From Vanessa cardui (taxonomy: Eukaryota > Arthropoda > Insecta > Lepidoptera > Nymphalidae): a stretch of DNA of 64,000 bases. Shown here in pieces: positions 1 to 13,500 of this stretch. The stretch covers positions 9,895,318-9,959,317 of the forward strand of contig NC_061131.1 in the NCBI RefSeq assembly GCF_905220365.1, written 5' to 3'. The notes under the pieces are model-generated. The model was given only the letters and a program-made list of their open reading frames with translations, made no database searches and had not been told where the DNA came from. Within the stretch, counting starts at the first letter, position 1. Each line of letters opens with the position of its first letter. The translations under genes and the position numbers were made by a program.

Positions 1-489
1 TATGCAAACAACAGATATAAAAAAAACACAATATTGTGTAGCTTTTTTTTCGTTATAAAACACCACCAGAAAATTTCAGACGACATGCTTGATGCCTGTC
101 ATAACAAATATATGTAAAACATTGGTAGGTCATTTAATTAATGAAACGATCATTCTAATGGTCTGTACAAATAAGGCCTATTACACGATGAAAAAAGTAT
201 TAGATAAGAAACAAAAAATAGTGGAATCGATTTTTATTGTAATACTTTATAATAATTTTACGGAAAGGAACTGACTTCTGACGCACGGGTAACATCAGTT
301 CAGGAATCAGGGCTATTTTTTATAATATTTGCATAATAGATAACAATAAAATATTTTTTATAATATTATTATAACAAATAATTCGCTGCAGAGTTGCCTA
401 GTTCCAAAAAAAAGGGGGATAAAACGACATAATTAATATAATTGTAATGATTTATTAGTTACATTTTTGCAAGTCAGTTGAGACTATTG

Positions 490-630
490 AGATTCTTGGC
501 GATTCTTCTCGGTAGAATCTACATTCCAAACTGATGGTAGTTTCACTTAATATACTTGTTTAAATGACGATTGATAAGTGCTTGTAAAAGCCTACTTTAA
601 TAAAGTATATTTCGATTTTGATTTTGATCT
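490..630 (+). repeat. LINE 3'-end fragment (TTTTGATTTTGAT tail)
   Basis: CTTCTCGGTAGAATCTACAT to AGCCTACTTTAATAAAG then a (TTTTGA)n tail. A close relative is at 53770-53870 and a reverse one at 44454-44530. Confidence 0.6.
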
Positions 631-639
631 CTATAATAT

Positions 640-1840
640 ACGAAGTAATTACGAAATACAACATAGAATCATATTAAAAGATTCTAGATCAGACAAAAAT
701 CACATCTGAGCACCGTTATTTTACATAAATTACCAGCTTTAATGCCTGACCACATTATTTTATTCTTTGTAATAGAATATAAAAATAATACTGTATTTAT
801 AGAAGCAGTAGAAATAAAAGACGCTGATAAACCAATTAAAACACCTACATAAAATATCTGTTTCGAATTTTAATTCGAATATAATACATTATAATACATA
901 CATTAAAAAGTATCATATTTGCACAAAAAAAATCGATTCTATGTTATTTAATTGGTTACTAGTGTTACTATCAGTGACGACGCAAAAGAAAAATATCGAT
1001 ATATTTCAGTCAAACCGTAAACGTAAACTGAAACGAATAAAACATCATTTTTCCATGAAACAAATTATGATTGCAATAAAGATATCGAAATCACAGAGTA
1101 CTGGAATAGTTCGTCGATTTTAATAAAAATAATTCCAAAAACAACAAATAACTTACTAGAAAATAGATGAAAACCAATTTAAAAATAAACTTTTAAAAGC
1201 TCGAAACACGTTTGAATTGATTACTGCGATGCGACTGTGACAATGACGCTCAATATCTCATAGGATATTAAATATTGGTTCCCTTTACATGATACAGTAC
1301 CTGAGATGTATCTAAAACTCGCCAGTTTTTAAATAAGGTGACTATGTCATTTTGTCCGTATTTCCCTTACATGTAATAAACATAACATTAACTTTACATA
1401 ACATTAACAATAACATTTTAAAAATAAAATATAAACAATACTACAGTGATCAAATACGGCATTATGTTTATGTTAAAAAACCTAACTTTTTTTTTATAAA
1501 TACTTTAAAAATAAACGATTATTTCGATGATTTTTTAAAGTTATCCTAAATCGATTATATTACATATTCTTTTTAAGCAATCGGATAAAAAATGCAGTAT
1601 GCATTTATTAAATATAAAATATTAACATTAATGTATCCGCATAAAAAAGTCTCACACGAGGTGTCCCAAAGGAGAGGGTTATGGTTAAACAAACTAGGGA
1701 ATTAATTAGATTCAGAAAGCATAATATGTCTGTTTGCAAAATTTATTAACTCAATGCTTTTTTAACGAAATGGTCATTACAAAATTAGATCATGTCCTTT
1801 TCGTCGCGTTGAATAATACCTTTAACCTTACTTCTTACTA
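640..1840. other. gene-free AT-rich stretch
   Basis: Nothing coding or repetitive recognised. The short open frames have no codon bias or splice context. Confidence 0.6.
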
Positions 1841-1847
1841 GTAGACG

Positions 1848-2035
1848 CCCGCGGCTTTGCACGCATTTTAGGGTGATGGATGTCGTGCGTTACGCAGAAA
1901 AGTAGCCTTTCTTGGAGTTCAAATTTTCTTCATACCAAATATCATCAAATTCGGCTCAGCGGTTTGGTCGTGAAAGAGCGTCTGACAAACAGATGGAAAG
2001 AGTTACTTTCACATTTATAATATAAAATATAGATT
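1848..2035 (+). repeat. dispersed repeat, 3' end of a lepidopteran retro- or Helitron-type family
   Basis: CGCCCGCGGCTTTGCACGC to CCAAATATCATCAAATTCGG, GTTTGGTCGTGAAAGAGCG and an ATTTATAATATAAAATATAG end. Shorter relatives occur at 20713-20890, 23870-23990 and 31665-31715. Confidence 0.6.
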
Positions 2036-3199
2036 AATAAGCAATCGCAGGATTTTTTTATATGGCGACATTTTTTCGTGGGTGATGAGAAAAATTAACA
2101 AGTTCATTGGCTTTAAAAAAAATGATTCAATCAATTAATCACATTTATTATCCCTTTAAAATAGAATATATAAGCAATGTGTAGAAGTATGTAAATTCTA
2201 CACACAGTGATTATTGTTGTTATCGTCAATAATAGAAATATTTGATATTCTAAGTATTGTACCAATGAATAACATCGTTTTTAGGAATTACCAAAGTTAC
2301 CGATTACCGACCTATTTCTCAGATGGCAACCACGTTTTTGCCGAATGCCAAATTTCGAGTATAAATCAAATGAATCATTTACTTTAAAATTTTATTATTC
2401 AGATGTTTTGTAAAAAAATAAACAAACGAAAGTTTGGTATAAATATCATACAATTATTTTTAACTAGAGGCCGTCCATTAATCGAAATTCAACCTTAATT
2501 CGTTACTAATAAAATATTAGATACGTTGATCCAAAAGATACGTAGGAATGAGGATGAAATGAATAATGATAAAATGTACTCAAATGAACGAAACCCTAAC
2601 ATTATGAAAATAAAAAAAAAAACATTGTTTTTCAATTTTGACATGACGTGCGTTGTCATTTGTTTAGGTATGGTACGTAAACTATGAATATTTCGTATTA
2701 AATATTATGTCGATAAACGTGTATGTGTTAAACTTATTTTAATGTTTGTTCTTCTTAAAAATATTGATGTATTTCTAAGGCAAATTAAAAATACATATAT
2801 TAATTTTCTGCATTCCTTCTCCATTTAAATTTAATAATACCAAATTTCATACACCTCCGTCTGCGTCTTTCTGGCAAAAGGATTTACAAATTTAATACTT
2901 ACTTCACGTATATACTAGCGACCCACTCCGGCTTCACACTGGTATAATGCTGATACTACTTATGCTACAGATTTTTTATTGTTTCTCTACAATATTTTCC
3001 AAGTATTATATACAAAAACCTTCCTCTCGAACCACTCTATCTATTAAAAAAACCGCATCATCTCTCAACACAACAATCCGTTGTGTAATTTTTAAGATCT
3101 AAACACACATAGGGACAGACAGCGATAAGCGACTTTGTTTTATACTATGTAATGATGACGTGTCACCGTAAAATTATAATTATATTATATCTGTTAGAT

Positions 3200-3445
3200 T
3201 ATAATCTATCTGTCGAAATTGTAAACGATGGAAAGATAGTAAACAGTAACATACTGCTTACAATTAAGCCCATTATTTTTCAGTCGATTATAATCTATCA
3301 AAATGGTCTTCCAGTTAAGTTATAAACATTGACCTAATTTATGCAATAAATTTATATAGCTACTATCAAAATTTTGCGCTTTACTCATTTAAGTTTATTA
3401 AGTTGAATAACCGTTTACGATCTTTCGACAGCTTAGAATTTCGCG
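3200..3445. repeat. possible old MITE
   Basis: CTGTCGAAATTGTAAACGATGG near 3211 faces its inverted partner CCGTTTACGATCTTTCGACAG near 3412. An AAGCGACTTTGTTTTATACT block just outside (3127) recurs at 11050 and 40900, so a dispersed family is likely. Confidence 0.4.
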
Positions 3446-3906
3446 CGTTACATTTTAATCTAACGGCATTTCAAGTAAATCGATAAAATTCAAATAGAAG
3501 AATTATATTTTATCATTCTTTATTTAGTTCCACCAACATAATATGTTTATTCTTAACAACAAAGATCGTCTGTAAAGCTATGAAATAAAATCACATAAGT
3601 AGAAAAAAATAATAATAATAGTAAATTAATATAAAATAAATAAAACTATTTTTCCTTTGGTTATTTATTGTGATTTAATTTAATATTATATTGCATATAC
3701 ATGTATTAAATTCAAAATGGCCTTAGCCCTTGTATACCTAGAACAGTTGGAGAACCTAAACGTGTAAAATACATATATTATTGTTTTTTTGCATCAATAA
3801 CGTGAAAACTGTCGAAGTTTTCGGTATGAAACTTCTTACAAGTCGACGCAGAATCGCCTTTCAATGGTTATAGGCTGTTATTGTGTTGATACCGTTTGCT
3901 TGCCCC

Positions 3907-3924
3907 GAAAAGGGGGGGGGGGGG
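3907..3924. repeat. G homopolymer
   Basis: Long G run broken only by flanking A's. Other G/C runs are at 27650-27667 (C) and 63889-63903 (C). Confidence 0.9.
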
Positions 3925-4430
3925 CTTCTTTCTCCGAATGGTCAGTAAAGAGGATGAGTATCAGGTAGTAGACAAATAAAATAATACATATATAAATTGG
4001 TATATTACTATCTCACAAAAAAGTTGTATGTTTACGTAGATAATACATGTACGATATTTATATATAGGTAACGCAGATTAATCTCTAAATAGAATACGGC
4101 TACGCAAACAGCAGACGTGCTTCCTCATATTTCAATTAAAAAATATACTGGGCCGAGAGCAAAATATTTATCGTTTGCGATAAACTATTTTCCTTTAATA
4201 AATATAGATCTAATGCTAGCTGTCAATCTCGTATTTAATTTCGTTTGTTTGAAGCACTGCTTTTAAGATTAACTGAATGTATAATTCACAAATAAAATGT
4301 TACAATCGATTGTAATTTGTGTGTGTGATAGATGACTACAAAAGACGTAAATTACCTATATTTTTTATAAAAAATCTTATCACTTATATAAATTCTACCT
4401 TATATTTACAAGGTTTAATATGATAATTAA

Positions 4431-4700
4431 GAGCAGAGATAGCTCTGTGATTAGAAAACGTGAATCCTAATCAAAGATTGCGGACACAAACCCCAGTAAG
4501 AAGCATTGAATTTCGTGTGATTAGTTTGTCTATAATTTATGTCAGTGTAGGAAAACTACATGTGTCGAATAAAATACAGCCACTTGTGTATCCAACAATC
4601 TGCATTGGGGCAACGTGGTTGATTAAGCTCAAACCTTCTACACGAGACAAGAGTAAGCATTTGCCTAGTCGCGGGCATCTTACAGGCTTTTACTTTACTT
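4431..4700 (+). mobile_element. tRNA-derived SINE family A, old copy
   Basis: Strongly diverged but collinear: A-box region GATAGCTCTGTGATTAG, B-box region GCGGACACAAACCCCAG, then the ATTTCGTG...TTGGGGCAACGTGG body. Confidence 0.65.
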
Positions 4701-5204
4701 CATATGTAATAAACTGATCATGTATAATTACACTTGCAATTATTTAAAAAATACACATTAGTAGGTTCACTTAATTTTATATATAATGTAAACTAGCCAC
4801 TAGTCATAGGACTACTTACGATAGCGTAATGAGGTAAATTTTCCATAATTTGAATTCTGGAATAACCGCCTTAATACCCCTTCTTGAGGATCCTTGAGTT
4901 GAACGCCTTGGCATTTCTAAGAAGGATGTATTCGTGTCTATTTACATACGAACACTCTCAATCTATTTCGTCTCGTCTCGAAAATCTTGAGAACTAATAA
5001 TAAAGTCGACATGTGACCGGTTTCATTCGACGTATGCTTGTGTATCTTGACCTGATTAAGTTATGAAAATCGGTCGAGCAGTTTTTTTCGTTGAAAAGAT
5101 CTTACTCAATGGTAACATAAATAATATGATGTGATATCAAGCAAGCAAATAAATAAAAAGTTCAAGGTGGACACATAGATAAAGGCAGTACATTTAGCAG
5201 CGTT

Positions 5205-5345
5205 ACCAATGTGTGGGGAATTCCCCAAATTGCGGGGAATCGCAAGTCGATCTAGGATTGGTGTGGGGATTGTCGTACGTGGAATAACATGGAATTGGGA
5301 CATTTGTTTTCCCCAATTTGGGGAATTTCGCTAAGATTTTTGGGG
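5205..5345. repeat. GGGGAATTCCCC-type palindrome cluster
   Basis: Six or so GGGGAAT / ATTCCCC blocks, including GGGGAATTCCCC and CCCCAATTTGGGG, in both orientations. Confidence 0.7.
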
Positions 5346-6159
5346 AATTAGGTGAATAAACAATGGCAGCCCTGCAATTGAGGCAGATGGAAAACTATTA
5401 TGAATTACCTATGAATAAAAATTAAAAGATAAAAGGTTGATGCATTTAACAATAACTAAAATCAGCTTTAGGTATATCGTTGTACTTTTTGGTTTTGCTA
5501 TTAGTAATAGCAGGTTTAGGTGTTCTTCAACTTTTTCCCAGAAGTAGGAGTGACATACTCTTCGTTTTTAACTTTACATTAGTATTCGTTGATTTAAGGA
5601 GTTTTTTTTGTGTATTTATTTATTGGTTATCTATAAAAGTATTAAAAAAAAGTGAAGAAAAAATAACAAAACCTAACAAAAGCATCCATTATAATATTAA
5701 AAATATATTTGGTTGTGTGGTATATTTTTGCTCTTAGATAAATTGAGTTATATGTATACCTAAATCAGATTACATTTATATGACCTTAAGGTGACTTTAT
5801 AGTAATAAAAGCAGTGCGTAGGAATACCTTTACAATATTGTTCGCTGTATGAAATGATATAAATAAAACGTTCGATGTTTTGTAGCCGACTAGTGTATAC
5901 ATCATAACATGGGTTTCAAATTATACAAGAATAGATCGAACAAGCAAAATTTTTACCATTTTTTGCTTGATGCAAATGGCACATGTTGATGTCTTGACAT
6001 AAATAACAAGCAATCAACATTTTGATAGCCTTTCATATCTTAATTTGGGATAAGTAAAATTCCAAGGTAGCTTATATAAAATAGTATATGAATCTGATTA
6101 ATATCTATAAAACAATTGTTTAGTCATTTACGTATAAAAGTATTTAGAAAAACATTTAG

Positions 6160-6830
6160 TTACGTTGTTTATAAACACATTGAAATAAATCAGTCCAAAA
6201 ATAAAGCCCTGTGGTAAACCCGATGCCGTTGAGAAAGAATTAGTATTCCACCCACTGACTACTAAACTACTACTACTACTACTTCAAAAGATTTTCAACA
6301 AGGTACGATTTGATACAGTGCAGTAACATTACTACGATACTACTACAATCAATATTTGTTTGTATTTGTTCTTCAATTCTGTTCATTTCATAAAATTTGG
6401 TGGTCAAGTTAGTCAAGGTCTTTACTAAAATAAATATATATTACATAGCATGAATGGCTATGGAATAGATAATTCAGAAATAAAACAAAGAAAATTTGTT
6501 GTAAATTAAGATAAATCACTGGTGAGGAGTGATTTGTGGTTCGAATACCAAGTTAGGTGACTAATTCTATTAATACTTTCGTAAAAGTAGCTAGACTACA
6601 CGTGTATAGGTCCACAGTTATAAGAGAGTTCTTTATTGTCCCTTTTATAAATCGGGACTACCGAAACTTTTTTTCACGCATCTGGGAACGTGCCATCTTT
6701 GAGAGAGCGATTAAAAATAATGGTTATGGGAAAAGTTAAGACACTTATGGTATTCTTCAAGAAAATCTTCGATGTCTTATCACAGCCAGCACCTTTTTTA
6801 ACGTTCTTAAAATTTCGCATAGTAGTAAAA
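6160..6830 (-). pseudogene. jockey-like LINE reverse-transcriptase fragment
   Basis: Minus strand: SKIFLKNTISVLTFPITIFN, RSLKDGTFPDA then a stop where Trp is expected, KKVSVVPIYKRD, and at 6170-6260 STASGLPQGFIFGLIYFNVF, the RT motif GLPQG. Old and broken, no intact frame. Confidence 0.7.
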
Positions 6831-7363
6831 GTAGTGAAAAGTTATTCAAGTTCTCAATATGGATAATTCATTATTCAAGTTGATTTTATATGTATATTCT
6901 TAGGAACTACTGAAAAAGTATTTCGTTAGATTGAAATAGGTACCAATCTTCAGAAGGTGTTTTTTACCCAGTAGGTGGACTTTTTTCTGGAAGTTACTAT
7001 TGGCTTTTATATGTCACAAATACCTTATATACTACCAGCGTTCCAGTTTTATTATGAATTTTTATTAATATGATAATGTATGCAAATTTATTTTTAATGA
7101 AACGAGGATCGCATCAAGCAATTCCCTCGCCTATATTCAGTTAGCACATCACCTCTTATACACGTAATTTTTATACACGTAATTTGTTAGGATCAATTTT
7201 AAACTACAGCTTAAACTATTCGTTAAAATTCCAAAGCCAAAGTGAACAATACTAAAAAAATGGCTGACACGGGATGCCTGATATACGATATGATGTGGAA
7301 CATGAAAATTGATGGTTACTGGATAAATTTATAATTAAAGGAAAACGAAGAAGAAAGAATGAA

Positions 7364-7662
7364 GAATCGAGATGGCCCTGTGGTTAGAACGTGTGCATCT
7401 TAACCGATGATTGCGGGTTCAAATCCAGACAAGCACCGCTGATTCGTGTGCTTAATTTGTCTTTATAATTCATCTCGTGCTCAGCGGTGAAGGAAAACAT
7501 CATGAGGAAACCTGTATGTGACAAATATCATAGAAATTCTGCTACATGTCTATTCCACCAACCCGCATTGGAACAGCGTTGTGGAATATGTTCCAAACCA
7601 TCTCCTCAAAGGGAGAGGCGGCCTTTAGCCCAGCAGGGAATTTACAGGCTGTTGTTGTTGTA
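7364..7662 (+). mobile_element. tRNA-derived SINE family A
   Basis: Full-length: A box GGCCCTGTGGTTAGAAC, B box GGGTTCAAATCC, body with CTCGTGCTCAGCGGTGAAGG, tail GCTGTTGTTGTTG. Confidence 0.9.
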
Positions 7663-8083
7663 AAGGAAAACCATAAATAAAATAAAAATAAATAAATGAA
7701 AACAGAGTTCTGTTGACAACGCATGTATAAAATTTCGGGAGCTTTAGAATTCTTATAAAAGTAGCTGAAATGTAATTAGTTACATTTCATAGTGAAATCA
7801 TAGAGAGATAAAAACTTTTATTGATCATGATCACCTCTAAAACTCTAAGTTTAGCCTAACAGTAATTTTGTGATATCATAGTACCTATAATCACAATTAT
7901 TTAGTCTCAATCTTTCCCTCGGGTCATACATTTACATACTTCATCATTATAAATGTATACGTAATCCTTATTTATAGTAATACTAACAAACAAATAGTTA
8001 TTCAATACATATAAATTAAAGCACATCGTCAGGTCTGCCTGCCAACGTATTCGTGATATTTTCACCAAATAATGTGCCATATA

Positions 8084-8387
8084 CAGGGCCGGATTTAGGG
8101 ACGGGCAACCGGGGCAACTGCCCGGGGGCCTCCACATAAGTGGGGGCCACAAAAATTTTCAGTGAGTTAACATATACAGAGATATAGTCAAATTATAATA
8201 ATCTTACTACTTAATATTTTAAAAGTTACCGATACCAGTCAAGAAATACTCACTGATTCAAATTAATAAAAGCTTAAGCTAATCCATTAATCCATGATAT
8301 AATTATTAGGATCTCCACGCTCCTGTTGGTCTAGGGCCTCCACTGCTTTGTGGCCCCAGGACCTCCAGACCTTTAAATCCGACTCTG
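8084..8387. mobile_element. hAT-type MITE, copy 1
   Basis: 304 bp with imperfect TIRs CAGGGCCGGATTTAGGG / CAGAGTCGGATTTAAAGG, flanked by a perfect 8-bp duplication GCCATATA (8076-8083, 8388-8395). CAGGGCC ends and 8-bp duplication are typical of hAT. No ORF. Confidence 0.9.
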
Positions 8388-8395
8388 GCCATATA

Positions 8396-9780
8396 GTTGG
8401 TTTAGCTTTATAATTTTGAATATTATGTAAAAAATACCTAACAGAAGTAGTGGGTATATTTTATATACATTGTTACGGGAGTCGTGATATCCGTCTTAGT
8501 AGTATGTCAGTAATTTAATTTAATTTAAACAATGAAATAACTCTCGGGTATCCTTTAAGTGGAAACAATGAATTAACGTAAACTCAGACAGCCATACTGT
8601 GAATTAAAAATTAATTAAAATACACTCATTATTACAAAACGTTAATTGAAAAATACTGTCGATATTATTACGATAAAACTTAATTAGCTTGTATTATGAT
8701 CTGATTCCAGCAATTATAAATATTTTGCAGTTACCAAAATTATGCAGAAATGACTTATTCATGACAATTTATAATTAATTATACCGAGAAATAAATTTTA
8801 ATAAATAAATTCATAAATATATCAAGGTGTGTATGATTTGTTTGAATGACTGATACAATCAAACGATCAGAATACTTACGATATAGGCGTGTAAATAAAC
8901 AAAAACCGTAAAAGAAATCGATGACCAATAAACACAGTCCGACAGGATTAATGATTGTACTTTAAGTACAAATGTTAAATATTCAAATATCTATCATGGA
9001 AATGTAGAACGTTAAAACGATTCTGGATAATAGAAATGCAGGGTGACTAAATAAAAAGAGATCATTGTCGCCTTCGTAATGATCGCAATGGAGAACGCGG
9101 CCGTTTCAGCTTAATTGGGCGAAAATATTCATTAGATTGTCAATTAGCATAATCCTAGGTAAGCACAGTTACGCTTAAAAAGTCGACACAGATTCTAACA
9201 ATTAGACACTGAATTTACATTAAAATGCGTTTGAATTATTTAAAAGGGTTTTCTCTTATTTTTGCGGGCAGAACATCCTCCATCAACATAATGTTGTATG
9301 TGTCAAAACTAACATTCAAAATCTCGTCTAAATCTGTTCAATCGTTGCGTTAAATAGTAAAAAAGTATTATCCGTCCGTCCGTATAGTAAAGAATATTTT
9401 TGCGTTTATAGTATTAGTAGTTAAGTTAATATGAATGAATTATCTTGTGTGAATGATCTTATCATTATTTTTTGTCTTTAGGTAAGGAATTATGGTGTCT
9501 CTCTTTTATAATACCCATATGATGCGATGCAAGCTTCACGATAGTAAAATATTCGAATAAGTCTTATCTTTATGGTCAACAATAAAAATATTAACGGCAA
9601 CTGTTCGTTTATGGTGCAGGATTATGTCCCCAAAATAAACACTATGTATATATAGTTTGGTACAATACATTGTTTTTATACAAATTCTTAATGCACATAA
9701 AACAATCATTTAAAATTAATACAAATAATATTAGAAATCGAATGAGGTAATAAATATTTTTCTATACGACATTTATTTCG
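8396..9780. other. gene-free AT-rich stretch
   Basis: Downstream flank of ALDH between a MITE and a SINE. Nothing recognised. Confidence 0.6.
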
Positions 9781-10020
9781 ATGGTCTGGAACATATTCTA
9801 CCACGCCCAATGTGGGTTGGTGGAACACACATGTTACAGAATTTCTATAAAACACATGCAGGTTTTATCACTATATTTTCCATCACCACCGAGCACGAGA
9901 TGAGTTATAAACTTATAACACTAATTAAGCATATGAATATTCAGTGATGCTTGCCTGGGTTTGAATCCGCAATCATCCGTTAAGATACACGAATACTAAC
10001 CACTGTGCCATCTTGTCTCA
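9781..10020 (-). mobile_element. tRNA-derived SINE family A
   Basis: Reverse copy lacking the distal tail; GAACATATTCTACCACGC to the A-box end GAGACAAGATGGC (minus). Confidence 0.85.
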
Positions 10021-10068
10021 AATAAATCATACGATTTAAAACATTTAAGCTAAAAATCATAATTTCCT

Positions 10069-10300
10069 TTGGGGGTAGTTAGAAGGGCTTCGTCCTAAGC
10101 CGCCTGGGTAGGTACCACCCACTCATCATAATATTTTCTAAAGAGCCATGCAGCAATACTAGGCTTGTATTGTTGCGTTCCGGTTTGAAGGATATAAAAT
10201 CTTACTTAATATTTTTTACAATATCAAATGTCTGTGGGTGGCGGTAACCACTAGAGATGGTCACTTAAGTCTGCCTGGCTACCTCTTTAGTAACCTAATT
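10069..10300 (+). mobile_element. SINE family B, old copy
   Basis: GCCGCCTGGGTAGGTACCAC and CCGGTTTGAAGG blocks are kept; tail diverged (GGTAACCACTAGAGATGG). Confidence 0.7.
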
Positions 10301-10493
10301 GGAATATATAATTAAAATTCAGCAACGACACTAAACAATATCAAGCTATTTTTAACTTATTTTATATTAAATATAAACAATGATCTTCAATATTTCATTG
10401 GCAATTATGATATCCGATTGCTAGAAGCAATTTGTTAACGCTACATTAGTATCGATCCGTTTTTAATTAAAACAAAACAGAAGTCTTAAAAAC

Positions 10494-10499
10494 TTTATT
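10494..10499 (-). terminator. ALDH polyadenylation signal
   Basis: AATAAA on the minus strand, 26 bp beyond the ALDH stop codon. Position and hexamer fit a short 3' UTR. Confidence 0.6.
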
Positions 10500-10524
10500 T
10501 AAAACTTCAAGCAAGAGAAATTCG

Positions 10525-10594
10525 TTAAAAGTCGTTTGATAATACCATTGTTACTGTTTTAACTTCCAAGAAAACATCAACGCCGTCCGTCCCA
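10525..10594 (-). CDS. ALDH exon 11 (stop)
   Basis: Encodes [23 protein letters not shown] and TAA. EVKTVT is the usual ALDH1 tail. Acceptor TTTTCAG. Confidence 0.92.
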
Positions 10595-13500
10595 CTGAAA
10601 ATATAGAAAATAATTAACAATAAATAACTTACGCTATTACAATATAGTTAAAATAAAACGACTTACTTTTCTCTCCCGATACCTGAATCCTTAAATCCTC
10701 CAAATGGAACATCTGGCCGGAACTCTAAATAAGTGTTGACCCTGAAAATGATGTCAATATTTTGGTATAAATTATTTTCGACGAAAAAGTTATTACAATA
10801 AAAAATACAATTCAACGAACTCAAACACTTTCAGCCGATGTCTTAGAATGTTTTCCGAATGATTGTTATTCTCTTTTAATAACGACTAGTTAAACATCCC
10901 GACTTCACGCGGGTACAGTAATAAAACTTTTACATTGAAAAACAAAAGTAAAAACAACAATTATTGTTTTTTCCGACCATTTAATCTACTCAATGATATA
11001 AAGCGCACTAGAAGCTGTTATGTAGCTTAAATGGTCTAAGCATTGGGTGGGAAGCGACTTAGTTTAATACCATGTAGAGATGAATGAGTACAACAAACAG
11101 TAAATTGTTTTATTGTACCGATGAAACCGATTTTGTACTCGGTTTTACAGAGCTGTAAATTTAGGTTTATATATAACAATGTTAATGTTGATCGGTATGA
11201 AATCGAAGTGTTGCAGTGTCATCAAGAGAAAAATAACTGAAATGTAGATAGACATCCGTATAAACAAATGCATAGTATATGTGACATATTTCTATTAATA
11301 TCAAATGATGTACGACATTTTAATACACAGGAAAGTTATCATTGATGAATTCTGAGGAGCCGTTAGCAATAAAATCGATGTATTTAAACATAATCAAACT
11401 TTAACGAATAGCTACCACACTGCGGTAAAGTTCGCACATCGATCGGCGCCATTAAAATGCTACAAACGTTATAAATAGTTAAACTACAAGTAATTTATTT
11501 GATTGTTAGCACTCACTGACAAATATTTATAGGTATATAAACTTTTACATTTAACTTCCCAAGGTATTCAATTTCGGTGTGAAATGTGTGCGACGATCAT
11601 GTTTCAAATAAAGATCATTTCAAATATTACTATGACATGACATTAAAACATTAACAGAATTAAAAGAACATTAATTTCACTTATAGTTTTGCGAGTTCAT
11701 CTTAATTGGTTTACCCAACCGGCTATAACATTATTCGCACATCTAACGACACATTCGTTGATTACTTAGAACTATTTTATTATACGGAACATTCTTCGTC
11801 TACCATATAAAAACTGCAGTTTAAAAAATAATTAAGAAAAAACGCTAAGCTCGCTACTTCATAAAACCGCCACTGACTGACAGACACGCACAAGTTATGT
11901 GGTCCGGTGGGATGAAAAGTGTGTATTTTCGCACGCGAGTAAGGAATTTTTTAGTAAGTGTTTTATGAATATTTTGGTTTTTTTTTATAGAATATGTTGG
12001 CGGACGAGCATATGGGCCACCTGATGGCAAGTGGTCACCGTCACCCATAGACAATGACGCTGTAAGAAATATTAACTATTCCTTACATCACCAATGCGCC
12101 ACCAATCTTAGGAACTAAGATGCTATGTCCCTTGTGCCTGTCGTTACACTGGCTCACTCACCCTTCAAACCGGAACACAACAATACGGCGTACTGTTGTT
12201 TAGCGGTAGAATATCTGATGAGTGGGTGGTACAACAACCTACCCAGACAGGCTTGCACATAGCCCTACCACCAAGTAAATTTTGTTTTAATAATACAAGT
12301 TTTAATCAATAAATATATTACTTAAGCAAGGTATTTAAATTGTCATCTCCAAAGTGAGGGTTCAATAGGAATTAAACGATTTGGAAAGTTTTAACTTTAC
12401 TTCCTGATAAGCCTATTGCTATTGCCGTTACCGACAAGCGTGTAAAGTCGGTGCCGCCCATTTATCATAATTATCTTCTAACACGACACAGCAATATTTA
12501 GTATTTCGCGTCCGGTTAAAGGGTGAGAAAGGCGCTAGGCGTAGTTACAATCGATTGCATATATTATTATTTATTTATACATATTATTTGGTCTATGGTC
12601 TATGTAATAGTGATGACCACTTAGTATCAGGTATCCGCCGTTCAGCCTACCAATTAAAACGTGTTAGGAACATATAATATTAGTAAAAACTAATATTTTT
12701 TCTTTGATTCATTAATATACAATTTAACTGTACGCCAGACAGCTGTGTAGAGAAAGTTCCCAAAGGACTGTTGTAATAATCCGTACACAGTGTAATTAGT
12801 ACAACTAATTAAGACTAAGGCCACAGTAGTGATAATTATATAAGTGTCTGCGAAAACATCGTCGCATCCTCGTATATTCAATCCATTACAACCAGGTCAA
12901 CTGCGATTATCAGATTTCTGGCTGCTATGAGAGTTTGTCGAGGGAATAACCCAATTACTTTTAATAGATTGACGAAACTTGAACGTAGGACATCGGAATC
13001 TTTGGCATTATAGAGTCACTAGTGTCACTACACTAACGAGGCTGTCTACAAAATAAATCACGCATCAAGATAACAGAGTACATAATCTTTCCTAACATTG
13101 GTAAATTAACCTCCACTACTGAATATAACAAATACTAATAACATTCGAAAATTTCGAAACATGCGACTTACGTTAGTCATATCCGCCATCTTACAAGATT
13201 CAATATAAAATATATAGTTTATGGCGTGCAAATGCTACAGACAATTTAATGGTCAAAATATTAAAAGTATCTTTGGAGCCACACAAGGAGAACTAAATAT
13301 AACTATTAATAATATAAATAAATATGAGACAACATCACATACATTACTCTGATCCCAATGTAAGTAGCTGAAGCACTTGTGTTATGGAAATCAAAAGTAA
13401 CGACGGTACCACAAACACCCAGACCCAAGACAAGATAGAAAAGTAATGTTAATCTACATTGACTTGGCCAGGAATCGAACCCGGGACCTCAGAGTGGCGT

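Larger units (their letters stand above)
2040..4430. other. gene-free AT-rich stretch
   Basis: Apart from the inverted pair at 3200-3445 and the G run at 3907-3924, nothing recognised. Confidence 0.6.

Noticed and set aside
5480..5737. Hydrophobic 85-codon plus-strand frame
   Set aside because: It lacks an ATG start, is AT-driven, and shows no family similarity.
7370..7440. Possible tRNA genes at SINE A heads
   Set aside because: A and B boxes are present but the copies share a 200-bp SINE body and do not fold into an intact tRNA.
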